Part shown: piece after piece, positions 1 to 12,339 of the stretch
Layout: every line of letters begins with the position of its first letter
How positions within the stretch are numbered: position 1 is the first letter of the stretch
Source: Euryhalocaulis sp050486445
Lineage (GTDB): Bacteria > Pseudomonadota > Alphaproteobacteria > Caulobacterales > Maricaulaceae
Assembly: GCA_050486445.1 (NCBI GenBank)
Contig: JBJHDH010000011.1
Span: 16,433 to 80,432, forward strand
DNA: 64,000 nucleotides
Direction: 5' to 3'
Notes under the pieces: model-generated
Databases searched by the model: none
What the model was told of the DNA's origin: nothing
The model's input: only the letters and a program-made list of their open reading frames with translations
Made by a program: the position numbers and the translations under genes

Positions 1-845
1 GCGCGGCGCTCTTCCACGTCACGCACATCGGCGCCAAAGCCCACGGCGCTGCCCCGGCCGCGCTGGGCGATGATCTTTTCCAGTCCCGCGAAGGCGCCGC
101 CCACGATGAACAGGATGTTCGTGGTGTCGACCTGAAGGAACTCCTGCTGCGGATGCTTGCGTCCGCCCTGCGGCGGCACGGAGGCGACGGTGCCTTCCAT
201 GATCTTCAGCAGCGCCTGCTGGACGCCCTCGCCCGATACATCGCGCGTGATCGACGGGTTGTCGGACTTGCGGCTGATCTTGTCGACCTCGTCGATATAG
301 ACGATGCCGCGCTGCGCCCGCTCCACATTATAGTCAGCGGACTGCAACAGTTTCAGGATGATGTTTTCCACATCCTCGCCGACATAGCCGGCCTCGGTCA
401 GTGTCGTGGCGTCGGCCATCGTGAACGGCACGTCGAGGATACGCGCCAGCGTCTGGGCCAGCAGCGTCTTGCCGCAGCCAGTTGGACCGATCAGCAGAAT
501 GTTCGACTTCGCCAGCTCCACATCGCCGGACTGGGCGGCATGGTTGAGACGCTTGTAATGATTATGGACAGCGACCGAGAGCACGCGTTTCGCGCCATCC
601 TGGCCGATGACATAATCATCCAGCACGTCGCAGATTTCGCGCGGAGTCGGCACGCCTTCGCGGGACTTGACCAGCGAGGTCTTGTTCTCCTCGCGGATAA
701 TGTCCATGCACAATTCGACGCATTCGTCGCAGATGAACACGGTCGGGCCCGCGATCAGCTTGCGGACTTCGTGCTGGCTCTTCCCGCAAAAGGAACAATA
801 CAGCGTATTTTTGGAGTCGCCGCCCGGCGTCGACTTGCTGCTCAT
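1..845 (-). CDS. clpX: ATP-dependent Clp protease ATP-binding subunit ClpX (C-terminus off window)
   Basis: This is the AAA+ unfoldase that recognises tagged or regulated substrates and feeds them to ClpP. The ATG is at 845 on the minus strand, and about 281 codons are present before the window edge. The N-terminal zinc-binding domain has the C4 pattern (CSFC near the start, then CDECVELC). It is followed by the Walker A stretch GPTGCGKT and a Walker B region reading IVYIDEVDKI. The gene lies about 210 bp downstream of clpP on the same strand, the usual tig-clpP-clpX order. The gap suggests that it may also have its own promoter. Identity is very secure; only the C-terminal AAA+ subdomain cannot be examined. 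Confidence 0.97.
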   Translation of the reverse strand, partial: MSSKSTPGGDSKNTLYCSFCGKSQHEVRKLIAGPTVFICDECVELCMDIIREENKTSLVKSREGVPTPREICDVLDDYVIGQDGAKRVLSVAVHNHYKRLNHAAQSGDVELAKSNILLIGPTGCGKTLLAQTLARILDVPFTMADATTLTEAGYVGEDVENIILKLLQSADYNVERAQRGIVYIDEVDKISRKSDNPSITRDVSGEGVQQALLKIMEGTVASVPPQGGRKHPQQEFLQVDTTNILFIVGGAFAGLEKIIAQRGRGSAVGFGADVRDVEERR

Positions 846-1057
846 TTCCGCTCCTGCGCCGCCGTTTTCCGGCGGTCCACCCCGCTCATCGGGCTACTAT
901 CCCACCGCAACGGTTGTGATTTCGTTGCCATCCGCCACATTCGACCATCCAAGCGCCCGCCAATCAAGCGGGGGGCGCCCCGCAATCGCAGCACCGGCAA
1001 GGCCGGCGGCCCGAAACGGCTTTGGCCCAAATATCTCCCCCCGCTTGCGGGAGGCCC

Positions 1058-1687
1058 TCATTCCTCGCCTTCCCCGGCGGAGGCGCGGCTTTCATAAACA
1101 TGATCGACGATACCGAATTTCTTCGATTCCTCCGCGGTCATGAAATGGTCCCGGTCCAGGGTGCGCTCAATCGCCTCGTAATCCTGGCCGGTGTGCTTCA
1201 CATAGATTTCGTTCAGCCGGCGCTTTAGCTTCACAATGTCCTCGGCGTGGCGCTCAATGTCGCTGGCCTGGCCGCGGAAGCCGCCCGAGGGCTGGTGCAC
1301 CATGATCCGGGCGTTGGGCAGCGCCACACGCGACCCCTTCTCACCCGCCGCCAGCAGCAGCGAGCCCATCGAGGCCGCCTGGCCGATACACACCGTGGTG
1401 ACGGGACAGCGGATGTATTGCATCGTGTCGTAGATCGCCAGGCCGGAGGTCACGACCCCGCCAGGCGAGTTGATATACATCGAAATCTCTTTTTTCGGGT
1501 TCTCCGACTCCAGGAACAGGAGCTGGGAGACCACCAGCGAGGCCATGCCGTCTTCCACCGGGCCGGTCAGGAAGATGATCCGCTCCTTCAGCAGGCGGGA
1601 GAAAATATCATAGGCGCGCTCGCCCCGGCTGGTCTGCTCGACCACCATGGGGACAAGGTTCATCACCGCCGCGTGCGGATCGTTCAT
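1058..1687 (-). CDS. clpP: ATP-dependent Clp protease proteolytic subunit ClpP
   Basis: This is the serine peptidase that forms the double-heptamer chamber used by ClpX and ClpA. At 209 aa it has the normal length. The catalytic triad is visible: Ser106 in GQAASMGS, His131 in MVHQPSGG and Asp180 in LDRDHF. The spacings of 25 and 49 residues match E. coli ClpP. The short N-terminal segment before VEQTSRGERAYDIFSRLL resembles the self-processed propeptide of the family. The gene sits between tig and clpX. Substrates in relatives include cell-cycle regulators, but nothing here identifies them. Confidence 0.98.
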   Translation of the reverse strand: MNDPHAAVMNLVPMVVEQTSRGERAYDIFSRLLKERIIFLTGPVEDGMASLVVSQLLFLESENPKKEISMYINSPGGVVTSGLAIYDTMQYIRCPVTTVCIGQAASMGSLLLAAGEKGSRVALPNARIMVHQPSGGFRGQASDIERHAEDIVKLKRRLNEIYVKHTGQDYEAIERTLDRDHFMTAEESKKFGIVDHVYESRASAGEGEE

Positions 1688-1821
1688 CGGACTGCTCCCC
1701 TTCCCGGAAGGCTCTGTGCGCGCCCGGCCGGGCGCGATTCGGACAATATCTTATATCGAAATGTCCAGAGAGGACTGCAAGGGGTGGACGCGGTTAACGC
1801 CGCAGCGAAAGCCGGCGACCC

Positions 1822-1944
1822 CTACCCCGCGATCACGAGGGCCAGCAACAGCACGGCGACCATGGCCACGGCGGCGAAGGCGCAGCAGACCTGCAACCAT
1901 CCACAGATGGCGGCCGCGCGACGCCGGAATACGCCGCCGGCCAA
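1822..1944 (-). CDS. possible 40-aa single-pass membrane peptide downstream of tig
   Basis: This is a short open frame beginning at a TTG seven bases after the trigger-factor stop and ending at TAG 1822-1824. The translation starts with a basic segment (FRRRAAA) followed by one uninterrupted hydrophobic stretch of about 25 residues rich in Ala, Val and Leu. That is a positive-inside single-pass topology. Nearly all third codon positions are G or C, as in the neighbouring genes. There is no clear Shine-Dalgarno, so translation would rely on coupling to tig. I do not recognise the sequence, and chance GC-rich hydrophobic ORFs do occur. Confidence 0.35.
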   Translation of the reverse strand: MAGGVFRRRAAAICGWLQVCCAFAAVAMVAVLLLALVIAG

Positions 1945-1950
1945 ACCGGC

Positions 1951-3387
1951 CTACTCCCCGGCGGCGTCTTCAGCCGCTTCCCCGGCTTTCTTCTTCGCGG
2001 CTTTTTTGGCGGGTTTCTTCGCCGGTTTCGCCGCTTTTTCCCCGGCGGCCGAGGGCGCCTCGTCGTCGGTGAACAGCTCTTCGCGGCTCACCGTCTCATC
2101 GGTCACTTCGGCCAGTTCGAGGATATAGTCGATGACCTTTTCCTCGTAGATCGGGGCGCGGAGCTGGGCCAGCGCGCCGGGATTCTGCTGGTAGAATTCC
2201 ACCACCTGCCGCTCCTGCCCCGGATAGCGCATCGCCTCCTGGTTCACGACGCGGGCCAGCTCCTCATCCTGCACGCTGACTTTGCCCACGCGGCCGATCT
2301 CGGCCAGCACCAGACCCAGACGCACCCGCCGCTCGGAGATGCGGCGATATTCGGCTTTCAGCTCGTCCTCGGACTTGTCCTTGTCCTCGTCGTCGAGATT
2401 GCCGGCCTGGATGTCGGCTTCGACCTGCTGCCAGATCGCGCCGAATTCCTGCTCCACCATGCGGGCGGGCAGTTCGAAATCATGCAGCCCGTCCAGCGCG
2501 TCCAGAATGCGGCGCTTGGCGCGGGCGCGGGACTGCGCCTTGTATTCGTTCTCCAGATTCGACTTCACCGCCTCGCGCAGCGAGTCCAGCGATTCCAGGC
2601 CCAGATTCTTCGCCAGATCCTCGTCCACAGCCGAAGGCTTGGGCGCGGCGACAGCGCTCACCTTCACATCGAACTGCGCCGGTTTGCCCGCCAGCGGCGC
2701 GTGGCCGTAATCTTCCGGGAAAGTCACGTCGATGGTGCGTTCCTCGCCGGCCTTCGCGCCCTCCAGCGCCTCTTCGAAGCCCGGAATGAAGCGGCCCTGG
2801 CCCAGCACCAGATCGACGCCATCGGCTTTGCCGCCCTCGAATTCCTCGCCATCGACCCGGCCCACGAAATCCACGGTCACGCGGTCGCCGCTCTCCGCCG
2901 GGCCGTCCTTGTCGCCATAGGAGACGTTCTGCTCGGCGATCTTCTGCAGCGACTCGTCGATCTCGGCGCCGCCCGGCTCGGCGACCGGGCGCACGATGCT
3001 CAGCGTCTTGGGATCGGCCGGCTCAAAGTCCGGCATCACGTCCAGATGGATGTGATAGACATAGTCGGCGCCGCCCTCGACAACCCGCTCCATGTCGGAT
3101 TCGGGATGGATGTGCGGGGCGGAGGCCTGACGCACGCCCTTTTCCTCCAGCGCCTTTTCGCTGGTCTCAGCGGTCACTTCCTGGACCACGTCGCCCATGA
3201 TCGACTTGCCGAACACCTTGCGGATATGGCTGGCCGGCACCTTGCCGGGGCGGAAGCCCTTCAGCCGCACGCGCGGGCGCAGCTCCTCGATTTTCGCCTC
3301 CAGGCGCTTGTCCATCTCCGCGGCCGGAATGGTGATTTCATAGACCTTGTTCAGGCCCTCGGAGGACTCAAGCTCGACGACGTTCAT
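1951..3387 (-). CDS. tig: trigger factor, ribosome-bound chaperone and peptidyl-prolyl isomerase
   Basis: Trigger factor binds the ribosomal exit tunnel and shields nascent chains. The protein is 478 aa. The N-terminal domain contains the ribosome-docking signature GFRPGKVP near residues 45-52. A central FKBP-type isomerase domain follows (VDFVGRVDGEEFEGG to PEDYGHAPLAGKPAQF), then a long helical C-terminal chaperone domain. The last ~25 residues form a lysine/alanine-rich tail (KPAKKPAKKAAKKK) common in alphaproteobacterial homologues. It is the first gene of the tig-clpP-clpX block, and its upstream region is shared with the tRNA-Leu side. Confidence 0.97.
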   Translation of the reverse strand: MNVVELESSEGLNKVYEITIPAAEMDKRLEAKIEELRPRVRLKGFRPGKVPASHIRKVFGKSIMGDVVQEVTAETSEKALEEKGVRQASAPHIHPESDMERVVEGGADYVYHIHLDVMPDFEPADPKTLSIVRPVAEPGGAEIDESLQKIAEQNVSYGDKDGPAESGDRVTVDFVGRVDGEEFEGGKADGVDLVLGQGRFIPGFEEALEGAKAGEERTIDVTFPEDYGHAPLAGKPAQFDVKVSAVAAPKPSAVDEDLAKNLGLESLDSLREAVKSNLENEYKAQSRARAKRRILDALDGLHDFELPARMVEQEFGAIWQQVEADIQAGNLDDEDKDKSEDELKAEYRRISERRVRLGLVLAEIGRVGKVSVQDEELARVVNQEAMRYPGQERQVVEFYQQNPGALAQLRAPIYEEKVIDYILELAEVTDETVSREELFTDDEAPSAAGEKAAKPAKKPAKKAAKKKAGEAAEDAAGE

Positions 3388-3563
3388 GGCGTTTCCCGGA
3401 TCGGTATTGGCGGCGGGCCGCCCTGGAACCCAAAAGCCCAGGCGCCCGAAATTCAGGCGGCGCTTATGTCAAATCCCCCCGGACCGCGCAACGGGCGGGG
3501 ACGCGCAGGGCCAGAGGCGGCATGAAGAGGGCTCGCCACCCAAAGCCCCACAGACAGGAAATC

Positions 3564-3648
3564 TGGTGCGGCCGGAGGGAGTCGAACCCCCACGGGTTTC
3601 CCCACTGGAACCTAAATCCAGCGCGTCTGCCAGTTCCGCCACGGCCGC
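3564..3648 (-). tRNA. tRNA-Leu (anticodon UAG)
   Basis: The minus strand folds into a class II cloverleaf. The acceptor arm GCGGCCG pairs with CGGCCGC and is followed by discriminator A and an encoded CCA (complement of 3564-3566). The anticodon arm is CTGGA-TTTAGGT-TCCAG, giving anticodon TAG. A variable arm (GGGGAAACCC-like) is present, as expected for leucine tRNA, and the T-arm contains GTTCGACTC. The length is 85 nt including CCA. Confidence 0.95.
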
Positions 3649-3821
3649 GTGCGGCGCTTTTCGGCCGGGCTGTGGGCTGAATCAAGTCCGGCCGGCGGGT
3701 GACGGCGCCAGCCCCGTGACTGCCGGCCCCGTGATGGCCGGCCATGTCGGCCGCCGGCGATCCCTGTCATCATGTCCGCCATGTCGCGGCGCAGCCGGGT
3801 TCCAGAACACAGGGTTTCCCG

Positions 3822-4346
3822 ATGACAGATGTCATAGCCATGCTCTCGGGCGGCGACCGGCGGTCTGTCGGGCGCGTCCAGGAGGTGGTTGAGGCCGTGC
3901 TGCGGGACAACTCCCTGTTGCCCGCCCTTCTGGACGGGATGGAACACGGCGAGCCTGTCATCCAGATGCGCTCGGCGGACGCCGCCGAAAAGATTTCCCG
4001 CATAAGACCCGGCTGGTTCCAGAAACGCGTGCGGGAATTGCTGGAGATGGCGAAGCGGGCGCGGCAGCAGGAGGTGCGCTGGCATCTGGCGCAAATTCTG
4101 CCCCGCCTGGACCTTGATGCACGCCAGCGCGCCGCGCTGGCCGGGACATTGCGCCACTACATGAAGGACGAAAGCCGAATTGTCAGGGTTTGCGCCATGT
4201 CCGCACTGGCCGATCTGGCGCTTGCCGACGCCGCTTTCAAACCGGCGGCGACGGCGATTGTAGAGGATCGCGTCCGGAACGGCAGTCCAGCCGAACGCGC
4301 CCGGGCCAGAAAACTATCCGCGATGCTTGCAGGCCGCTCCGGCTGA
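3822..4346 (+). CDS. HEAT-repeat-like protein of unknown function
   Basis: A 174-aa, probably cytoplasmic protein. The chosen ATG (3822, MTDVIAML) follows a purine-poor leader. An in-frame upstream extension to 3744 is possible but unconvincing. The sequence is almost all helix, with repeated patterns such as EPVIQMRSADAAEKI and ESRIVRVCAMSALADLALAD. These alternating helices resemble HEAT or DNA-alkylation-repair-like repeats that usually bind proteins. There is no catalytic motif. It lies alone between tRNA-Leu and the convergent mfd gene, so context gives no function. Confidence 0.72.
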   Translation: MTDVIAMLSGGDRRSVGRVQEVVEAVLRDNSLLPALLDGMEHGEPVIQMRSADAAEKISRIRPGWFQKRVRELLEMAKRARQQEVRWHLAQILPRLDLDARQRAALAGTLRHYMKDESRIVRVCAMSALADLALADAAFKPAATAIVEDRVRNGSPAERARARKLSAMLAGRSG

Positions 4347-4379
4347 CCCAGCGACGGAGGGACGCAGCGCCGGGTGAAA

Positions 4380-7871
<3,492 letters not shown>

Positions 7872-7873
7872 CC

Positions 7874-8161
7874 TCAATCCGGGAGGTTCGCGGCCGGACC
7901 GCCACGCCGCACGAAATCCTGCATCGCAGCCATCAGCCCGGACCGGTAGCGCACCGGCGGCGGCTCTGTTCCCATCACCCAGGCAAAGAGGTCAGGGTCC
8001 GGCTCGGACAGCATCGCCTCGAATTCATCCAGCGCCGCATCGTCCAGTTCTGAAAGCCGGGCGCGCGCAAACCCGCCGATGGCGAGATCGGCTTCCTTGA
8101 ATCCGCGGCGCCCGGCCTGCCAGGCCAGACGCCGGATACGCTGGTCCCGCGATTCCGGCAT
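7874..8161 (-). CDS. sdhE: succinate dehydrogenase assembly factor SdhE (YgfY/CptB family)
   Basis: A 95-aa protein of the family that promotes covalent FAD attachment to the flavoprotein subunit of succinate dehydrogenase. The family's RGxxE motif is present as RRGFKEAD near residues 18-25, followed by the helical bundle pattern LSELDDAALDEFEAML and DPDLFAWVMG. The length is normal. Its TGA lies within a few bases of the mfd start. It is divergent from secF across about 160 bp. Confidence 0.9.
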   Translation of the reverse strand: MPESRDQRIRRLAWQAGRRGFKEADLAIGGFARARLSELDDAALDEFEAMLSEPDPDLFAWVMGTEPPPVRYRSGLMAAMQDFVRRGGPAANLPD

Positions 8162-8321
8162 GGGCGCGCCGATATAGGCGGCGGCGAGCCGCGCGTCATC
8201 TCCCTTGCTGCGGCTCTTTCCCTGCCGCGGTCCGGTTGCGCGGGACGGTCCGCGATCCTATAGCCAAGAAACGCCCGCGCCCGGCTATGGAATGAAAACC
8301 GGGGCGGACCGGGAGGATAAC

Positions 8322-9260
8322 GTGCCGCTGCTCAGCTTCACCGCGCCGGACAAGCCCTTGCCGTTCATGAAATGGCGCAGGGTCGCGTTCGTTCTGACTT
8401 CGCTGATGATGCTGATAACCCTGACCTCGTTGTCGACCATCAATCTGAATCTGGGGGTGGATTTCACCGGCGGCACGGTGGTGGAGTTGCGCTCCAGCGA
8501 GCCCATCGACGTCGCCGCCCTGCGCGCGCAATTGACCGAGACCGGGTTCGAGGCCGCCTCGATCCAGGGGTTCGACGCCGGCATGGGCGCGACGGTGCGC
8601 ATGCCCCCCGCCGAGGATGAGGAAGGCGAGCAGGAGACTGTGCGCCTGCTACAGGCGGCGCTGGGCGCGGACTACACCATCGCTGGCGCCAGCGTGCTGG
8701 GCCCGAAAATTTCCGGCGAGTTTCTGAGAAATTCGATCATCGCCGTGGCGCTCGCGATCCTGGCCATCGCCGTCTATATCTGGTTCCGCTTTGAGATGAA
8801 GTTCGGCCTGGCCGCCTTCATCACCACGCTTTACGACGGCCTGATTATCTTCGGGCTGTTCTCGCTCACCCGGATGACGTTCGATCTCACCTCCATCGCC
8901 GCAATCCTCGCGGTGGTGGGCTATTCCATCAACGATACGGTGGTGGTGTTCGACCGGATCCGCGAGAATCTGCGCAAGTACAAAGCCGCCACGGTCCCCG
9001 AGATCATCGACCGCTCGATCACCGAGACCCTGCCCCGCACCATCATGACCGGCGTCACCACGCTGTTCGCCAGCATGGCGCTGGCGATCTTTGGCGGGCC
9101 GGTTCTGTTCAGCTTTGGCATCGCCATTTCGTTCGGCATCGTGGCCGGCACGATCTCCAGCGTTTTCGTGGCCGCGCCGCTGCTGATCTATCTGCCCGGC
9201 CGCATGCCCGGCGAGGAAGGCCGCGCCGAGAAGGAAAACCTCCCCGTTCCGGCGGAATAG
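8322..9260 (+). CDS. secF: protein translocase subunit SecF
   Basis: An inner-membrane subunit that, with SecD, uses the proton-motive force to complete Sec export. I chose the GTG at 8322 because GGGAGG lies just upstream with good spacing; the product is then 312 aa. The protein has the SecF signature VDFTGGTVVELR after TM1 and a small periplasmic domain. Five further membrane segments follow, including VGYSINDTVVVFDRIREN and the TLPRTIMTG region. SecD, normally just upstream and co-transcribed, is absent. The gene is wedged between sdhE (divergent) and recG. Confidence 0.95.
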   Translation: MPLLSFTAPDKPLPFMKWRRVAFVLTSLMMLITLTSLSTINLNLGVDFTGGTVVELRSSEPIDVAALRAQLTETGFEAASIQGFDAGMGATVRMPPAEDEEGEQETVRLLQAALGADYTIAGASVLGPKISGEFLRNSIIAVALAILAIAVYIWFRFEMKFGLAAFITTLYDGLIIFGLFSLTRMTFDLTSIAAILAVVGYSINDTVVVFDRIRENLRKYKAATVPEIIDRSITETLPRTIMTGVTTLFASMALAIFGGPVLFSFGIAISFGIVAGTISSVFVAAPLLIYLPGRMPGEEGRAEKENLPVPAE

Positions 9261-9290
9261 AGCGCGATCCGTTTATCCGGATCACGCTCT
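9259..9290. repeat. palindromic intergenic hairpin after secF
   Basis: AGAGCGCGATCCG pairs with CGGATCACGCTCT across a TTTAT loop with one mismatch. It starts at the last bases of the secF stop. There is no T-run, so it is more likely a repeated intergenic palindrome than an intrinsic terminator, although it may protect the mRNA end. Similar AGAGC-bounded elements occur at 25826 and 31658. Confidence 0.7.
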
Positions 9291-9302
9291 ACACTTTGAA
9301 GT

Positions 9303-9360
9303 CGAGCAATTTCCATCGGCTTGAGTTGGCTCTTTGATTCAACTTAAACCGATATTGCTC
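9303..9360. repeat. second imperfect inverted repeat between secF and recG
   Basis: AGCAATTTCCATCGGCTTGAGTTG and, on the other arm, CAACTTAAACCGATATTGCT can pair with a few mismatches and bulges around a GCTCTTTGATT loop. With the preceding hairpin it fills the secF-recG gap. It leaves only about 50 bp directly upstream of recG for a promoter. Confidence 0.55.
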
Positions 9361-9408
9361 TAACGTCCGGCGCCACCGCGCCGCTCTCTCTGCTATGACT
9401 CGGGCGCA

Positions 9409-11496
9409 ATGCGTCCTGAAATCCTGTTCCCGCTCTTTGCCGGTCTGGAGACGCTGCCGGGCCTCGGGCCGAAGACCGCGCGTCTGGCCGCGCGCGCGGC
9501 CGGCGGCGAGGCGGTGCGCGACCTGCTGTTCCACGCGCCTGTGGGGCTGATCGACCGCGGCGCCCGGCCGGGCGCGGCGCACGCGCAGAACGGCGAGGTC
9601 GCCACATTCGAGGTCACCATCCACCGCCACGAGCCGCCGGACCGTGGCGGGCGCCGCCCCTGGCGGGTGATGACCAGCGACGAGACAGGCTTTCTGGTTC
9701 TGGTCTGGTTCCATGCCCGGCCCGACTGGCTGCGCCGGGAATTGCCGGAAGACGCGCGGCGCATCGTTTCCGGCCGGGTCGAGCGCTATGGCGACGAGCT
9801 GCGGATGCCGCACCCGGACCATATCCTGCCGCCGGAGCGCGCGGCCGAGCTGAAAGCCATCGAACCGGTCTATCGCATGACCGCCGAGCTTTCGCCCAAG
9901 ACGCTGCGCAAGGCGGTGGAGGCGGCGGTGGAACGTGCGCCGGACCTGCCTGAATGGCAGGACCCCGCCATCCTCGCCCGCCACACATGGCCCGGCTGGC
10001 GCGAGGCGGTGACCGCCCTGCACACGCCGCATACCGCGGCCGATCTGGAGCCCTCCGCTCCAGCGCGTGAGCGGCTGGCCTATGACGAATTGCTGGCGCA
10101 CCAGCTCGCGCTGCGGCTGGCGCGGGCGCAGCGCCGGGCCGCGCCGGGCCGGGCGCTGACCGGAGGCGACGCCAGGGTGCGCGCCGTGCTGGACGCCGCG
10201 CCCTTCGCCCCGACGGCGTCGCAAACGCAAGCGCTGGAGGAAATCTCCGCCGACATGGCGGCGCCGGCGCGGATGATGCGGCTGCTGCATGGCGATGTGG
10301 GGTCGGGCAAAACGTTTGTGGCGGCGCTGGCCGCCGCGCGCGCCGCAGGCGCAGGCGTGCAGACCGCCGTGCTGGCCCCCACCGAGATTCTGGCGCGCCA
10401 GCACGCGGCCGCTTTTTCCCGCTTCCTTACCCCCGCCGGGCTTGGCGTCGAGGCGCTGACCGGCCGCGACAAGGGCAAGCGGCGCGCCGAGATTCTGGCC
10501 CGGCTGGAAGCGGGAGAGATCGACGTGCTGTGCGGCACGCACGCGCTGTTTCAGGAGAGCGTGGCGTTTCACGATCTGGGTCTGGTGGTAGTGGACGAGC
10601 AGCACCGCTTCGGCGTCTCCGACCGCGCGCGCATGGCGGCGAAAGGCCCGCGCCCCGATACGCTGGTGATGAGCGCCACGCCGATTCCGCGCACGCTCGC
10701 ACTCTCGATTTACGGTGACCTGGATATTTCAGAGCTGCCCGACAAGCCGGCCGGGCGCAGGCCCATCGCCACCAGCGCCGCGCCGATGGAGCGGCTGGAC
10801 GAGGTGACCGAGGCCGTGATCCGCGCCTGTGCGCGCGGCGAGCGGGTCTATTGGGTCTGTCCGCTGGTGGAGGAATCCGAACTGAGCGACCTGACGGCGG
10901 CGGAGGAGCGCCAGCGCCATCTGGCCGCCCGCACCGGGCTTCCCATCGGTCTGGTCCACGGCCGCATGAAGCCAGCAGAGAAAGAGAAAGCCGCCGAGGC
11001 ATTCCGCGCCGGCGAGACGCCGATTCTGGTCGCCACCACGGTGATTGAGGTCGGGATCGATTCCCCCGACGCCACGGTGATGATCGTGGAGCACGCCGAG
11101 CGGTTCGGTCTGGCCCAGCTCCACCAGTTGCGCGGCCGGGTCGGTCGCTCGGACCGGCCTTCGTCCTGCCTGCTGCTCTATCAGGGGCCGCTGGGCGAAA
11201 CGGCGCGCGCGCGGCTGGACATCCTGCGCCAGACCCAGGACGGGTTCGTCATCGCCGAGGAAGATTTACGCCTGCGCGGTTCCGGCGACCTGCTGGGTCT
11301 GAAACAGACCGGCTTTCCGCAATTCCGCATCGCCGACCTGTCACGCCAGACCGATCTGCTGCGCATGGCGGCGGACGAGGCGCGGCTGATCGCCGGGCGG
11401 ACGCCGGAACTGGAAGGACCGCGCGGCGAGGCGCTGCGCGTGCTGCTCTATCTGCACGACCGGGATACGGGCGTCCGTCTGTTGCGCGGGGGTTAG
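9409..11496 (+). CDS. recG: ATP-dependent DNA helicase RecG
   Basis: RecG is a branch-migration helicase that remodels stalled forks and Holliday junctions. At 695 aa it has the typical length. The N-terminal wedge (OB) domain starts with LPGLGPKTA. The helicase core contains Walker A HGDVGSGKTFVA, motif II VVVDEQHRFG, SATPIPRTL and motif VI QLRGRVGRSDRPS. The C-terminal region includes EEDLRLRGSGDLLGLKQTG. It points toward the convergent DUF502 gene, a common neighbour. mfd and sdhE, also common neighbours, are separated from it here by secF. Confidence 0.97.
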   Translation: MRPEILFPLFAGLETLPGLGPKTARLAARAAGGEAVRDLLFHAPVGLIDRGARPGAAHAQNGEVATFEVTIHRHEPPDRGGRRPWRVMTSDETGFLVLVWFHARPDWLRRELPEDARRIVSGRVERYGDELRMPHPDHILPPERAAELKAIEPVYRMTAELSPKTLRKAVEAAVERAPDLPEWQDPAILARHTWPGWREAVTALHTPHTAADLEPSAPARERLAYDELLAHQLALRLARAQRRAAPGRALTGGDARVRAVLDAAPFAPTASQTQALEEISADMAAPARMMRLLHGDVGSGKTFVAALAAARAAGAGVQTAVLAPTEILARQHAAAFSRFLTPAGLGVEALTGRDKGKRRAEILARLEAGEIDVLCGTHALFQESVAFHDLGLVVVDEQHRFGVSDRARMAAKGPRPDTLVMSATPIPRTLALSIYGDLDISELPDKPAGRRPIATSAAPMERLDEVTEAVIRACARGERVYWVCPLVEESELSDLTAAEERQRHLAARTGLPIGLVHGRMKPAEKEKAAEAFRAGETPILVATTVIEVGIDSPDATVMIVEHAERFGLAQLHQLRGRVGRSDRPSSCLLLYQGPLGETARARLDILRQTQDGFVIAEEDLRLRGSGDLLGLKQTGFPQFRIADLSRQTDLLRMAADEARLIAGRTPELEGPRGEALRVLLYLHDRDTGVRLLRGG

Positions 11497-11498
11497 GG

Positions 11499-12227
11499 CT
11501 AGGCTTCCGGCGGCGGCGTTTCCTTGCGCACCGGCGGGGCGCCGTTCACCGCTCCCGGGGCGGCGGGCTTGGGGAAGTCCTCGCCCGGCAGCATCAGCCC
11601 GGCGGACATCACCAGCTTGGCCCCCTCTTCCAGCGTCACGTTCAGCGGCTTGATCCGGTCGCGCCGCTCATAGATCAGGAAGCCCGAGGTCGGGTTGGGC
11701 GTGGTCGGCACAAACACCGCCACCCGCTCATCCCCCAGAAGGTCGGCCAGCGATCCGGTCACCGAGCGGGCGACAAAGCCCACCGCCCAGACATCGTCGC
11801 GCGGCCACTGGATCAGCACCACATCGCGGAAAGAATTCTCCCGCTGGAGCATGATCGAGGAAATGATCTGCTTGATCGCCCGGTAGATGTTGCGGACCAA
11901 CGGCACGCGATCAACCAGCCGGTCGCCCCAGCCAAGGGCCGCGCGGCCGGCGATATTGGTCGCGAATGCGCCCAGCACCGTCAGGAACACGACCGCGAAC
12001 ACCAGACCCAGGCCCGGAATCCCGAACGGCAGATAGGTCTCCGGATTATAGACCGGCGGAATCAGCGGCTTCACCGTCCGGTCGACAAAGCCGATCAGAG
12101 CCAGGACCAGCCACAGGGTCACTGTGATCGGAGCCGCCACCACGATTCCAGCCAATAGATTGTTCCGCAAGGCGCGCATCAGCTCGCCACGCGGCTTCGG
12201 TTCGGTAGTTCCAGGAGTTTTAAACAC
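11499..12227 (-). CDS. DUF502 family membrane protein
   Basis: A 242-aa inner-membrane protein of the DUF502 (COG2928) family, whose function is unknown. The start is a GTG at 12227; an ATG at 12179 (MRALRNNLL) is also plausible. There are two membrane segments (LLAGIVVAAPITVTLWLVLAL and LGLVFAVVFLTVLGAFA). The conserved family block follows: VPLVRNIYRAIKQI, DVVLIQWPRDDVWAVGFV and VFVPTTPNPTSGFL. It is convergent with recG, a 2-bp gap apart. The acidic, proline-rich C-terminus is not conserved. Confidence 0.88.
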   Translation of the reverse strand: MFKTPGTTEPKPRGELMRALRNNLLAGIVVAAPITVTLWLVLALIGFVDRTVKPLIPPVYNPETYLPFGIPGLGLVFAVVFLTVLGAFATNIAGRAALGWGDRLVDRVPLVRNIYRAIKQIISSIMLQRENSFRDVVLIQWPRDDVWAVGFVARSVTGSLADLLGDERVAVFVPTTPNPTSGFLIYERRDRIKPLNVTLEEGAKLVMSAGLMLPGEDFPKPAAPGAVNGAPPVRKETPPPEA

Positions 12228-12339
12228 CGAGGGGCCCTTTGCTGCGAATGCCTGTGATACCGCGCCGCCGGGTTGCGGGAAAGCGCACCCCCTGCCGTGC
12301 GGCGATATGGCGGCGCCAAAACCGCCTGTCCGCGCCTTG

